Shown here: positions 47,392 to 57,838 of the stretch, one piece after another
How positions within the stretch are numbered: position 1 is the first letter of the stretch
Layout: every line of letters begins with the position of its first letter
Made by a program: the position numbers and the translations under genes
DNA from: an uncultured Candidatus Saccharibacteria bacterium
GTDB taxonomy: Bacteria; Patescibacteriota; Saccharimonadia; Saccharimonadales; Saccharimonadaceae
Length of the DNA: 64,000 nt
Reading direction: 5' to 3'
Assembly (NCBI GenBank): GCA_947305705.1
Contig: CAMZEB010000001.1
Span: 186,001 to 250,000 of the forward strand
The notes under the pieces: generated by a model
Told to the model about the DNA's origin: nothing
Seen by the model: the letters and a program-made list of their open reading frames with translations, nothing else
Databases searched by the model: none

Positions 47392-50129
47392 ACGGTGTAA
47401 TTCCTCTTATCGATGAAGATTGCGGTAATTGTTGGGAGGATTGTTTCGGTAGAATCGAATTGCGGTTCAGTGAAGGAAATTTGCTGCGGCTCGGCGTTTT
47501 CGCTGAAAGCATAACGTGTTGATGGGTCGTAGTTTGCGATTTTATTGGAATAGTCGATGTATTCCATAAGGAAGGCTACATCATCTTTTGATTGGCCGGA
47601 AATGCGTGCTAGTGTGCCAGTGAAAGAAGTGTCTAGTGGATGTTCTTCGTAATAATCTTTTTGATAAGCAAGAACTGGGTTGGAATCTTCTTCGTCGTCC
47701 ATTCCGCCCAAAATACGCATATCTTCTACATAGCGTTGGTAATATTTAAATTCGCTATCCCAACGAGGGTTGCTGCTACTCATTCGGCAGTTATCGCCAG
47801 TTCCCCAGCCGCGATTAGCGACATCTTCGGCAGCGTTAATAATGTCGACTATATCATTGATGATGATGAGATTATTTCCGACAATACCGAAGTCGGTTTG
47901 GAGAGAATTCATAATATTAACGTCGAGGACGCCCCACGGCGATTCGCGTTCCGTACAGAATGAAATGAATTTTGCGAGCTCGGAGTTTTTCTTAATTTTG
48001 CCATCTTCGTCAATGTTTGGCTCGATAACTGCGGTGTAAGTATGGTCGTCTGGTGCGAGGTCGATTGTCGAATAATCCATACCGACGATTTCTTGGTCAT
48101 AGATATCGCAAACAGTGTCGTCTAGAGCATTGATACAGCCGGAATAATTTGCGGTATACATATTTGGATCGTCGCTAGCGGAGGATGTTGGGTTGAATAC
48201 GTTGAGTGAATTCTTGAAAAGATTTGCAAAACTCGTAACTTTGCCAAAGGTATCGGTAGTTTGCGACATAAAGGAAAATTTTGATAAGAGCGAGCCGAGG
48301 AAGGTATTCTTACTGGAGGTATCAAATGGGCTGCGGTGGAGGCGATCTACTTCAGCTTCTTGCGCGAGAGCGACGGCGGTTTCGTTGTTTTGGCGTTTAA
48401 TGTAATCTTCGGAGGCTGGCATATAGGCGCTTCCCTGCGTTGAGAGTTTGAAGTTGGCATTTGCGGCGCCTTGAGAGAATAATTCGCCGGCTGGAATGCC
48501 AGTGTAGCTTTCGAAAATGTTGCTTGCGAAAATTTTGGCAACATATGGGATGATGGCGCTAACGATAGCACCGACAATGCCAGTGATAGCAATTCCGCCG
48601 ACGGTTCGCGCGACTGCGCTAACGATAAATTTTGCGAGCGTGCCGCCTGGGACAGCATTGGATGCAAGAGACATAACGGCGGAAGCGGCCATAACTCCAT
48701 CGCAAACAACATTAGTGGCGCCAGTACTGACGGCGATGGTTGTGGCGGCGCGAGTGACGTTCTTGATTGAATACGGGGCGACATCGTTGCTGTTTACTGA
48801 TTCGCCAATAAGAACTAGCTTGGAACCGTTTGATTGAAGTGGTGAGCCAGTGACGTCTTTTATGGCAGTGCTACCGTCAGCGTTGATGTATTGAACTTGG
48901 CTAGTTGTAGAGTCGGTAAGGAAATTGAGTGCTTCATTAATACCGGACGTATCGCCTTCGCCTGCCATCATTTTACTGACTGGTTCCATAAGGCTAAGGA
49001 AATAAGAAATCGATTGGAATATTTGATAGGCCGAAACAGTGACGGCGGCGATATTTACGATACGGAGTGCGGAACAGACCGGAACACCGACATTGGAGAC
49101 TTTGCCGGCAATATTATTCACCATTGCGCGCGCTTTGGTTTCTGGAGTGCTAGCTGATATTTTTTGAGTTTCAAAATCGTCGCCATTTTTGGTTACTTTT
49201 GATTCGCCGGTTTCTTCGTCGGTTGTGCGGCTAACAGAGTTAATAGTGGCGTCGCTACCAGTTACGCGGTCGGACACGGTGCTCCGAAATTGGCTTGCAT
49301 CCGCATCGGCATCGCCAGTGGATTTGTAGTTATTAAAGATGTCGCGCGTGGCGCCCTTTTTCTTGTAGTAAAAGTCGGCTGAATCGTCAAAAAATCCAGC
49401 TACGCGACCACGCTTTGCTTTGTAGTAGGCTTCGCGGAAGTTAGCATCGCTTGCAAATTTTGATTGGAAAGAATTGGCATCAATAATCTCGTCTTTATAT
49501 TTGAGGACGGTTTTTGAAGTGGAAACGCCTTTGATTGTTTTGAAATTGCCGTCAGCGTCGATACGGCCAACTTCGATGCCGTTTTTGCGGAGGCGGCTCT
49601 TGAGATATGGCGAGAAAGTAGTGTATTTTTTGTTGAAGTTACTGATTTTGATTTGGTCGCCACCATTAATTAAATAACGAAAAATACGTGTATTGCGGGC
49701 GTTGTATGATGTGAATTGAAGATCGGTCGCTTCGGTATAAAGGCTAGATAGGTGTGGGCCGAGAATTGATTGAGAAAGATAAAATAATGCCCCACCGCCT
49801 AAAAGCAATGCGGTGATGAGAGAGGCTGGTGCGAGACGGCGTTTGAGACTGAAGCTACCTTTTGCTTTGATTTTTTCTCCGCGAGTATTGCCGGTAACGG
49901 AATTGCGAAAAGAATTAGAAAACTGACTGCGCTGATTTAGCTCGTTATTACGAAGGCGATTAATCGCACGATTGACGATTTTGTCACTGCCTTGTTTGTT
50001 GGTGGCATTTTTTTCGGCGTCAGAAAGATTGCGGCGTGCAATATAGCTCGGGCGGATGTCCGGCGTTTCCATGCCATTATAAGGATCGTGTTTTCCACGA
50101 TATTTTTGACCTAATGCCTCTGACGACAT
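47388..50129 (-). CDS. giant membrane protein of T4SS-like locus, paralogue of 25414-28587
   Basis: 913 aa, shared motifs with 25414-28587; tight coupling to VirB4 operon. Confidence 0.8.
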   Translation of the reverse strand: MSSEALGQKYRGKHDPYNGMETPDIRPSYIARRNLSDAEKNATNKQGSDKIVNRAINRLRNNELNQRSQFSNSFRNSVTGNTRGEKIKAKGSFSLKRRLAPASLITALLLGGGALFYLSQSILGPHLSSLYTEATDLQFTSYNARNTRIFRYLINGGDQIKISNFNKKYTTFSPYLKSRLRKNGIEVGRIDADGNFKTIKGVSTSKTVLKYKDEIIDANSFQSKFASDANFREAYYKAKRGRVAGFFDDSADFYYKKKGATRDIFNNYKSTGDADADASQFRSTVSDRVTGSDATINSVSRTTDEETGESKVTKNGDDFETQKISASTPETKARAMVNNIAGKVSNVGVPVCSALRIVNIAAVTVSAYQIFQSISYFLSLMEPVSKMMAGEGDTSGINEALNFLTDSTTSQVQYINADGSTAIKDVTGSPLQSNGSKLVLIGESVNSNDVAPYSIKNVTRAATTIAVSTGATNVVCDGVMAASAVMSLASNAVPGGTLAKFIVSAVARTVGGIAITGIVGAIVSAIIPYVAKIFASNIFESYTGIPAGELFSQGAANANFKLSTQGSAYMPASEDYIKRQNNETAVALAQEAEVDRLHRSPFDTSSKNTFLGSLLSKFSFMSQTTDTFGKVTSFANLFKNSLNVFNPTSSASDDPNMYTANYSGCINALDDTVCDIYDQEIVGMDYSTIDLAPDDHTYTAVIEPNIDEDGKIKKNSELAKFISFCTERESPWGVLDVNIMNSLQTDFGIVGNNLIIINDIVDIINAAEDVANRGWGTGDNCRMSSSNPRWDSEFKYYQRYVEDMRILGGMDDEEDSNPVLAYQKDYYEEHPLDTSFTGTLARISGQSKDDVAFLMEYIDYSNKIANYDPSTRYAFSENAEPQQISFTEPQFDSTETILPTITAIFIDKRNYTV

Positions 50130-50179
50130 ATCACCTATAATTATATAATTTTTAAGTGGAGATGTCTAATATAAGAACT

Positions 50180-51970
50180 TTACTTTTTGGCGTTTGGATT
50201 TGTAGTAATAAGCGATTCTTCAGTCTCACTAGCAACGATTTGAATATGGACGTGGTTTTGGCCAGCGAAGAAGAGGCCTTGGCCGACTGGGAAGCTTGCT
50301 AGGCGTTTGCGTTCCTCACTTGTTAGCTTGAAAACATCGGAGAGGACATCGACTGCTGCGGAAGATTGTTTGAGAAGAAGCTGCATCGACGAGTTATTAA
50401 CGATAGCACGGCCCATTTTTGACGACATGAAATCTTCGACGTCCTGGGTGATAGTAGTGAGGCCGAGGTAATATTTACGAGCACGCTTAGCGAGACTAAA
50501 GAGGAAGCTGGCGGAATCTTCATATTTCATAAGCTGCCACGCCTCATCAACGATGAGCATACGTTTCTTTTGGTTGGCGCGAGTGATGTTCCAAATATGG
50601 TTCAGGACGATATACATTGCGACTGGGCGAAGTTCGTCTTCGAGGTCGCGAATATTGAAGACGACCATTTGGTTGTTGATATCAATATTGCTCTGCTGTG
50701 AGAAGATACCTGCGAAAGTACCGGTAGTATATTTGCGAAGGCGCTGTGCAAGGCCTGGACCAGTGCCGCCCATATGAAGCAAAGTGTCATAGAGATTAAT
50801 GATGGTTGGAGGTGGTGTTGTATGGGTGAGCGGGTCGCTTGTGATGCCGGCGCGTGCGTAAGTATCGATAAGAGCTTGGTCGAGATCGGCTTCTTCGTTT
50901 GGAGAGAGTTGGCCACCGCCGAGCATAAGGCGGAAAAGACCGTGAAGCGTAACGAGGTTAGCGCGGAGGGCGTCATTTGCGTCTTCGGCGTCAACGACTT
51001 TCGGTAAATCGAATGGATTAATACGGACATCGGAGTTAAGACTGAGGCGAATATAGGAACCACCAACGGCGTCGGCGAGTTTTTGATACTCGTTTTCTGG
51101 GTCGATAATAAGAACTTCGGTGCCAACCATCATTGAGCGAAGAGCTTCGAGCTTAACGGTGAAAGATTTACCTGCACCAGACTTAGCGAAGACGACCATA
51201 TTGGCATTTTCAAGCGAGAAGCGGTCGAAGATGACGAGGCCGTTATTATGCATATTGATGCCGTAGAGGATGCCCTTTTCCTGTGTAAGGTCGGCAGAGG
51301 TGAATGGGAAGCTGGTGGAGATTGCGCCGGTATTCATGTTGCGGCGAATTTGGAGGTTGTCGGTACATTGAGGCATGGTACTGTTCATGCCCTGCTCTTG
51401 TTGCGAGCTGGCAACCTTTGTGAAAATCATTTGCTGACCAAAAATAGTTTCAATTTTGTGTTGGACAAATTGGAGTTCGTCGAGTGAGTCGGCATAAAGT
51501 GTAATATAGAGCGCGTAACGGAAGAAACGTTCTGCGCCAACCTGAAGCTGGTCGCGAAGATCTTCGGCGTCTGAGATGGCAGCTTCGAGCTCTGGGTCAC
51601 GGACTTTCCCCTTCTCGCTATTGATATCCATAGAAGCTTCGAGCTGGGTAACTTTTTTGGTAAGGTTTTTCATAACGACGGCAGTTTCGACAGGATAGAT
51701 ATACATGGAAACATCGAGAACTTCGTCGATATTAATTATCGAGCTGAGCCAACCGGTATAAAGCATACGTGGATAACCATAGACATACATAGTGCGGCCG
51801 TATTTTGTGCCAATGCGAAAATGATCAGAGTTGAATTCAAGGCTAGATGGCGAGATGAGGTCGCGAAGGGTGGTGATACCGGTTTCGAAAGCACGCTGGA
51901 TTTCAAGCTCTTCTTGTAATTGAGCTTGCGCTGCAATATCGGCGGCGCTGAGTTGCTGTTTTTTGGACAT
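50180..51970 (-). CDS. virB4: VirB4/TraC-family ATPase
   Basis: Walker A VVFAKSGAGKSFTVK, EVLIIDPENEY, Walker B KRMLIVDEAWQLMK, TTITQDVEDF. Confidence 0.93.
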   Translation of the reverse strand: MSKKQQLSAADIAAQAQLQEELEIQRAFETGITTLRDLISPSSLEFNSDHFRIGTKYGRTMYVYGYPRMLYTGWLSSIINIDEVLDVSMYIYPVETAVVMKNLTKKVTQLEASMDINSEKGKVRDPELEAAISDAEDLRDQLQVGAERFFRYALYITLYADSLDELQFVQHKIETIFGQQMIFTKVASSQQEQGMNSTMPQCTDNLQIRRNMNTGAISTSFPFTSADLTQEKGILYGINMHNNGLVIFDRFSLENANMVVFAKSGAGKSFTVKLEALRSMMVGTEVLIIDPENEYQKLADAVGGSYIRLSLNSDVRINPFDLPKVVDAEDANDALRANLVTLHGLFRLMLGGGQLSPNEEADLDQALIDTYARAGITSDPLTHTTPPPTIINLYDTLLHMGGTGPGLAQRLRKYTTGTFAGIFSQQSNIDINNQMVVFNIRDLEDELRPVAMYIVLNHIWNITRANQKKRMLIVDEAWQLMKYEDSASFLFSLAKRARKYYLGLTTITQDVEDFMSSKMGRAIVNNSSMQLLLKQSSAAVDVLSDVFKLTSEERKRLASFPVGQGLFFAGQNHVHIQIVASETEESLITTNPNAKK

Positions 51971-51971
51971 A

Positions 51972-52826
51972 TTAGTTCTCCTCTCCTGGTTCGCCCTTCC
52001 TTACATAAAGATGCGCAAGTTTACTAAAGTCGCCGAGCGGTTCACGGACGGCGGTGTCTGGGTTATTGAAGTTGTAATAGAGTTGGCCGAGCTCTTTGGT
52101 GTTGAGGCGAACAGACTGAATGCCGATTTGAAAGAGGCCAGAGATGACGGCTTCGGCGCGGTTATTGATTTCCGTGACGGCTTTGTCGTAAGTTGCGCGG
52201 TCGATGCGGGTTACTGGCGGGGTTTTGTCTTTTGTAAATGTTTTGAAGATGTTTTTGGATTGCTCTAGGGCTTTTTCGGCTTCTTTTGATGTGTAGTATG
52301 GAACGACAACGAAGAAGGACTTGTCCATAATGTTTGCTTCCTGAGAGAGGATGTCAATGAAGTTGATATAGTCATCCATAAGGACGCCGAGGAGCATATT
52401 GTCGTTTTGGCGACGGAGTTCGGTGAGACGATCAATGTATGGAGCAATATCGACGCGTTGTGAGCGGATAAGAATTTGAACGGTGAAATTAAGTGAGTTA
52501 AGGAAGTTTTGGTAGGAGTATTCAACGGATTCGCGCTCCTCTTCGGACATGAGGTCGTAGTTGATGGATTTACAGGCAATAACAGCACGGAATGAACCGT
52601 CTTTCATAATAACCATTGAATCACGAAGTTCGGAGATAAGGAGGGATGATTGAGAGGAATTTGGGTTATTGTGGCGAACTGGCTGCGGGGCTGGTTGCTG
52701 CATTTGAGTCTGGGCACGATTTGCGGTATTAGTATTGATAGGTTGAGTTGGTGCAGCAAATGCTTGAGCCTGCTGCGGCTGAGCGGCTGGTGCTGGGTTG
52801 ATTGGTTGTTGTTGATTTGGTTGCAC
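51972..52826 (-). CDS. TraC/VirB4 N-terminal-like conjugation protein
   Basis: LRDSMVIMKDGSFRAVIACKSINYDLMSEEERESVEYSYQNFLNSLNFTVQILIRSQRVDI. Confidence 0.7.
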   Translation of the reverse strand: MQPNQQQPINPAPAAQPQQAQAFAAPTQPINTNTANRAQTQMQQPAPQPVRHNNPNSSQSSLLISELRDSMVIMKDGSFRAVIACKSINYDLMSEEERESVEYSYQNFLNSLNFTVQILIRSQRVDIAPYIDRLTELRRQNDNMLLGVLMDDYINFIDILSQEANIMDKSFFVVVPYYTSKEAEKALEQSKNIFKTFTKDKTPPVTRIDRATYDKAVTEINNRAEAVISGLFQIGIQSVRLNTKELGQLYYNFNNPDTAVREPLGDFSKLAHLYVRKGEPGEEN

Positions 52827-52835
52827 GTTGACTCC

Positions 52836-53927
52836 TTAATGTAGTGATATATATACTTCGTTATTGTTTGATTCTTGCTCCGCAATGCGTTTTGCTTGTT
52901 TGGCGATAGTTTCAATTGAAAAGTCAGGATTGTTTGCAAGATTGACTAGGTCTTCGTTTATCGGTTCTGCTGCTGGCGCTGGCTTTGGTTCTGGCTCTGG
53001 TGGAGGAGTTGGCTGAGGTTGTGGGAGTGGTTGATAGTTTGGATCGATGATATTGTCGAGTTCATCTTGAGCTTCTTGTTCTTCTTGGGTTGGAGTAGCG
53101 AGCGCTTCGCGAATTTCTTCGATATCTGGTTGGATGGTGGCGTTACTAGCGGCAACGTTAACTGGTGCGGCGATTGATGGTTGTTGAACAGGTGTGGTAG
53201 GTTGAATGGGTTGCGCAATCGGCATAACTGGCGGTTGGAATTGGGAAATTTGAGGAGTAGGAGTGGTTTGGACTGGTGCTGGGGTTGGAGTAGCGGCTGG
53301 CGCTGGAGTGACAGCTGGTGCTGGAGCGGCGCCATAAATACTGTTTTTACTAATAGCATCGCGCATCTGTTCGACGAGCTGAGCATGGCGATTGGCTGTG
53401 CTCTGTTGGAGACTCTGGTCGAGATTAAATGTTTGATTGGCTTCAAAAATATCTTTTGCTTCGGACGCTTCGCTTGCAACGTCATCGCGAAGGTTCGTGT
53501 TGGTTTCTTTTATAGCGTAGCCCTCAGTATCGACAATATCGGCGAGGAATGAGAGGCGGCGGCCTGCTTCTTCTTGGCTGAGGTCTTTTGTGCGCTTCTC
53601 TTCGACTTGTTTTGGTGCGGTAATGGTGATTGCAGTATCAGGCTGACCTGGCATCCAAATACGTTTTTGCGGTTTGAGATAATAATCTATGATAGCAGAT
53701 AAATAAGTCTCCATAGGCTGATCCTTTTTGATAGGAAGAGCGAGGATGGCAAAAAAGATGATGGCTGGGATTGGAATGATAACGAGGAGCGGGAAAATTT
53801 GGAACAGCAAAAAGGCGAGGAAGCAGCCACCAGCAGCAATTATTAGATAGATAAACTGGCGAAAGCTAAAAGGACCGAGGAGTTTATCGTCTGCCTCGAC
53901 ATCTTGCGGGACCTTATACTGAGCCAT
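52836..53927 (-). CDS. PrgI family protein with long Pro/Gln-rich tail
   Basis: MAQYKVPQDVEADDKLLGPFSFRQFIYLIIAAGGCFLAFLLF typical PrgI start. Confidence 0.88.
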   Translation of the reverse strand: MAQYKVPQDVEADDKLLGPFSFRQFIYLIIAAGGCFLAFLLFQIFPLLVIIPIPAIIFFAILALPIKKDQPMETYLSAIIDYYLKPQKRIWMPGQPDTAITITAPKQVEEKRTKDLSQEEAGRRLSFLADIVDTEGYAIKETNTNLRDDVASEASEAKDIFEANQTFNLDQSLQQSTANRHAQLVEQMRDAISKNSIYGAAPAPAVTPAPAATPTPAPVQTTPTPQISQFQPPVMPIAQPIQPTTPVQQPSIAAPVNVAASNATIQPDIEEIREALATPTQEEQEAQDELDNIIDPNYQPLPQPQPTPPPEPEPKPAPAAEPINEDLVNLANNPDFSIETIAKQAKRIAEQESNNNEVYISLH

Positions 53928-53951
53928 ACTTATATTTTAACATAATCGCAA

Positions 53952-53984
53952 TAGAAAAAGGACCGCGTAGTGGCGGTCCTTTTG
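53952..53984 (-). terminator. rho-independent terminator
   Basis: AAAAGGACCGC-CACTAC-GCGGTCCTTTTT. Confidence 0.8.
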
Positions 53985-53993
53985 GTTTGTTTT

Positions 53994-56912
53994 TTAGTCA
54001 TTAATACCAAGCATCTCGCGGACAGCTGGATTCATACCAGTACGCATACCTGCCATTGAGTGCTCGTTATTGAGCTGATCTCTCTGAGTGTTGACAGCAT
54101 CATATAATTTTTGACTGATTTGTTTGCCATTAATAGTTATTGTGTTGTTTGGATCAATTGCCAGCATTGCATCATTGAGTTTAGTAAGCGTAGCAGTTTT
54201 GAGCGTTGCAAGTTGAGGCGCAGTCATCTCGCCGATGAATTTCAATATGTTAGTTTCATATGAACTTTTGTGTGCATTGAAGAATGCGTTATCTGGATCA
54301 GTTAACGGCTTGTTACTATTGTAACCACCAACGAACCATTTATTGAATGAATCTAGGCGTTCACCATCCATTTTACCTGAGCAGACTGCGGAACGAAGAT
54401 ATTTGAGTGGATATAGAGCAAGGTTTTCATTGCCGTTAGCGTCTTTAGGTATAATACCTGATTTCAACTGGTCAAGCATTTGAACCCACATCGTACGATC
54501 TGCAGTTGCGATAGGATCCCAGTTGCTAAGTGCTTCGGCAAGTTCGACGCGCGAAGTTTTACGTGCAGCACTAATATCCTGATCGCCTGCTAATAATTCG
54601 CCTTTCGCCCAAGTTTCAAAATCGATGAAGGATTCGACTGCTTTACCCTTTCCATTCATGCCACGGCGCATCATGTTAGCTTTTGCCCATTGTGCAACAT
54701 CGAGGTCTTCGCCTTTCATAGTGAGACAAACATCGTTGAGTTCTTTCTGAAAACGGATATTTTCATCACCTCCGGCTTCTTTGGAATATTTTTGGAGAAC
54801 TTCGCCAATATCATCCTTATCGCCACGTTTATACATAATTTCGAGTGCAGCGGACATAGAGTTATAGTCTTTGTTTTGGAAGGCTTTGATGAGCTCTTCT
54901 TTAATACGAGGACCAGCCTCGTAATCATTGTAGAGTTCGAGGTAAGTATTGCGCGCCTTCTTGTCAACTTCACGTTTTGCGGCGACAGCGTCAGCAAGAG
55001 TTGCATTAATAGCTTTTTGACCAGTGACATAAATATTGCGTTCCTCTGCAGTTAAGCCGCCACCATTAAGGGCAGCTTGTTCGGATCGAGTGAGAATTCT
55101 GCCGGTAGTATTAATAATATCTTGCTCTTCCTTTGTTAATGCTTGGCCCGCATTTAATTTAGTAATAGCGGATTGTTTGAGGAGAGCTTTTTCGTAGTTC
55201 TCTTTTTTGTTGGAAATATTATCAAATGTCGAAGCATCGATATTGAAGGTGTCAAGAACTTGTTGATGAATTGCTTCACCACTGTTTTGGACGTGATCAT
55301 GGATAATTTGTGCGCGCTCTTCCATATTATTGAGAGCAACGAGATTTTTGCGGCTTTCGGCAGTATGGCTTTTGACGACTGTATCCCTGTAATCGCGGTT
55401 AACATTGGATACTCTTGCGAGGTCTTTTGCGCGAATACGCTTGTCAGTACCATCATCCTTGAAGCCTTCATTAAAGTCGTTTTCGACATTTAGGCGAGTA
55501 GCTGCATAATCCATTTTGCGGCGCTCATTTTCATAGTGGCGTAGACCACGACTGTTTATCTTGCCGTTGCGGTTTTTCCAGCTAGACATAGAGTAGGTTA
55601 GGTTGCGGTCCTCGTTGTTGGCGGCGAGCTCTTTTGTATCAAAAGCACGGCGAGCGCGTTGCTGATCGAGATAACGTGCAAGGCGGTTGTGTGGAATTCG
55701 AGAATTGACGTTATTGAGCTGCTTTTGTCTTGCGAGGGCTTGTTGGCTCATAGCATAGCGACCGATAGCGCCTTGTGGGTGAGCGGCGAGGCGACCAACG
55801 ATGCCACTGATTTTGCCGAGTGCGGAGTTGGACATGCGCATAAGTGGGATTGACATAAAGAGAGGTAGGAGTTTGACGGCGATGCCAAGTATGACGCCGA
55901 GCCAGCTAGTAGCTGAGGTGACGATAACCATGCTAGCAAGCTGAGATGCACCATAAAGAATGCTAAACATTGGATAGAAGAATAGCATTTGAGCAAGGGT
56001 GCTGTACCATTTTTTGTACCACTTCTCTGTGTTTGGGAGCATATAGGCAATGATTGCAAGTGGTGAGACCATCACTAAGAGGAAGATGAGGGCTTGGCGA
56101 GCGGCCATTGTGATGACAGCTGAAAATACGGCTACGAGGCCAGAAAGAAGGACTGGTAGTAGAAGCCAAAATACGCCGCTGAAACTACCATATGTAGCAA
56201 GGGCGGCAAAACCTATACCTGCTGCCGTGCCGATGCCGAGCATAGCAGTAATAACGCCGGACACGGAAAAGTCTTGTGCATTATTTGATATGGTGCCATT
56301 TGTAATGGCGATGTTTTGGATGTTGCGGAAAAATTCTTGGAAGCTGTGGCCGAGAATATTGCTGACATCGACGGCGAGTGTACAGATAAGATAACTGAGG
56401 TTGACAAGGATGGCGGTAATAATGATACGCGGGAGGACTTTTTTGATGCCGTAATTATTAATGCCGAAGCCGCTAATTTGAGATAAGATGACGACTAGGA
56501 AGAAGACGACAAAGACGATGTTTGTGATATCACGGAAATATTCCCAGACGAGATGAATTGGTGAATTGTAATCGGTTGGGAGAGGGTTAACTTCGATAAT
56601 AGAGGTAAGAAGGCTATATGCACCATCGATGATGTTGCCAAAAAGGCCAACGCCTGGACAGATGATCCAAGCGAGGCTACCGACTTGATCAGAACAGCTT
56701 AGTTGCTTCTCTGTTGGGTCTTCAGTAATAACCTCTTCGTCTTCGGTGACGATAGTTTCGATTGGTTCGTCCGTGACAACAACTTCTTCATCGTTAGGGG
56801 TGACGATTGTATTTGAATCATTTGGGGTTGCAAAAACAGGCGAAGATATTGCCAGAATGGCAAAAATTGTCGCCATAAGAGATAAAGCGATACTCTTGAT
56901 ACGCTTGACCAT
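53994..56912 (-). CDS. VirB6/TrbL-like T4SS membrane protein
   Basis: signal peptide, multiple TM segments, MAARQALIFLLVMVSPLAIIAYMLPNTEKWYKKWYSTLAQMLFFYPMFSILYGASQ; C-terminal soluble region. Confidence 0.82.
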   Translation of the reverse strand: MVKRIKSIALSLMATIFAILAISSPVFATPNDSNTIVTPNDEEVVVTDEPIETIVTEDEEVITEDPTEKQLSCSDQVGSLAWIICPGVGLFGNIIDGAYSLLTSIIEVNPLPTDYNSPIHLVWEYFRDITNIVFVVFFLVVILSQISGFGINNYGIKKVLPRIIITAILVNLSYLICTLAVDVSNILGHSFQEFFRNIQNIAITNGTISNNAQDFSVSGVITAMLGIGTAAGIGFAALATYGSFSGVFWLLLPVLLSGLVAVFSAVITMAARQALIFLLVMVSPLAIIAYMLPNTEKWYKKWYSTLAQMLFFYPMFSILYGASQLASMVIVTSATSWLGVILGIAVKLLPLFMSIPLMRMSNSALGKISGIVGRLAAHPQGAIGRYAMSQQALARQKQLNNVNSRIPHNRLARYLDQQRARRAFDTKELAANNEDRNLTYSMSSWKNRNGKINSRGLRHYENERRKMDYAATRLNVENDFNEGFKDDGTDKRIRAKDLARVSNVNRDYRDTVVKSHTAESRKNLVALNNMEERAQIIHDHVQNSGEAIHQQVLDTFNIDASTFDNISNKKENYEKALLKQSAITKLNAGQALTKEEQDIINTTGRILTRSEQAALNGGGLTAEERNIYVTGQKAINATLADAVAAKREVDKKARNTYLELYNDYEAGPRIKEELIKAFQNKDYNSMSAALEIMYKRGDKDDIGEVLQKYSKEAGGDENIRFQKELNDVCLTMKGEDLDVAQWAKANMMRRGMNGKGKAVESFIDFETWAKGELLAGDQDISAARKTSRVELAEALSNWDPIATADRTMWVQMLDQLKSGIIPKDANGNENLALYPLKYLRSAVCSGKMDGERLDSFNKWFVGGYNSNKPLTDPDNAFFNAHKSSYETNILKFIGEMTAPQLATLKTATLTKLNDAMLAIDPNNTITINGKQISQKLYDAVNTQRDQLNNEHSMAGMRTGMNPAVREMLGIND

Positions 56913-57071
56913 AACTATTCTATTATAGCACACATAAGCGATTTCGTCAAGGATGATATACGGAAAATGGCGGGATTTTTATGGGTTTTTAAAAGGTCTA
57001 GCGGGTTCTCTGCAATTTTTGAGGTTTTATCGTATAATTATGGTAGGATTTTGAATTATAAGGTTACAAAA

Positions 57072-57836
57072 ATGAAGAAAAAAGGATTGATAATACTAGC
57101 GGCAATTATATGCGTGATAGGCGGGGCGAAGGTGGCGAGCGCTGTGATAAACCCCGTCATCGAAAGAGATAAGACCTGTAGAGAATCATGGGGAGGAAGT
57201 TACTCGTCGAATAAATGCGTTATGCCTATTGGTGTTGAAGGTCAGGTGCAACCGATAGTAGATAAATGTACTGAAATGGGTGGTACTTTTTCTCGTCCTT
57301 CTCAGAGCTCTGGGCAATGTGTTTGGAATGATGCTAGTAATAGCGGTGCGAATAATAATAATAATAACCCTGTAAATATAGAAGATAGTAATGCTGCAAG
57401 CGGTTCTGCGAGTGGTGGTGCTACTAGCGATGGTAGCAGTGGAAGTAGTGGAAGTACTGGAAGTAGTGACGCTTCTAGCGGCACATCAAACGGATATGTT
57501 GGTGACAATAAGTGTACATCTATTTTGCCTGGGTCTTGGTGCGGTAAAGGAGGAATTGAGAGCATTGTTCAACTAGTTGTGGATATTTTGACTGGTTTGG
57601 TAGTAGTGGCCGGAACGATTGGTATTATAGTGTGTGGCATTATGTGGATGACTGCGCGCGATAACGAATCGCAAGTCGCTACGGCGAAACGTCGAATTTT
57701 TGAAATTGCAATCGGCTTGGTGGCGTGGGTGCTGTTGTCGTTTATTATTGGTTTGTTCCTGCCAAATGGTAAAGTGACTAGTAGTAAAGGCAATGACTAT
57801 AATAATATCGGCTACAATAAGGAATTAGGAGAATAA
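57072..57836 (+). CDS. T4SS pilin-like protein with Cys-containing ectodomain and Ser/Gly-rich linker
   Basis: signal peptide; C-term GLVVVAGTIGIIVCGIMWMTARDNESQVATAKRRIFEIAIGLVAWVLLSFIIGLFL. Confidence 0.78.
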   Translation: MKKKGLIILAAIICVIGGAKVASAVINPVIERDKTCRESWGGSYSSNKCVMPIGVEGQVQPIVDKCTEMGGTFSRPSQSSGQCVWNDASNSGANNNNNNPVNIEDSNAASGSASGGATSDGSSGSSGSTGSSDASSGTSNGYVGDNKCTSILPGSWCGKGGIESIVQLVVDILTGLVVVAGTIGIIVCGIMWMTARDNESQVATAKRRIFEIAIGLVAWVLLSFIIGLFLPNGKVTSSKGNDYNNIGYNKELGE

Positions 57837-57838
57837 TT

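Noticed and set aside
53181-53552. Trp/Arg/Gly-rich ORF opposite prgI
   Set aside because: Antisense of the Pro/Gln/Ala-rich PrgI tail
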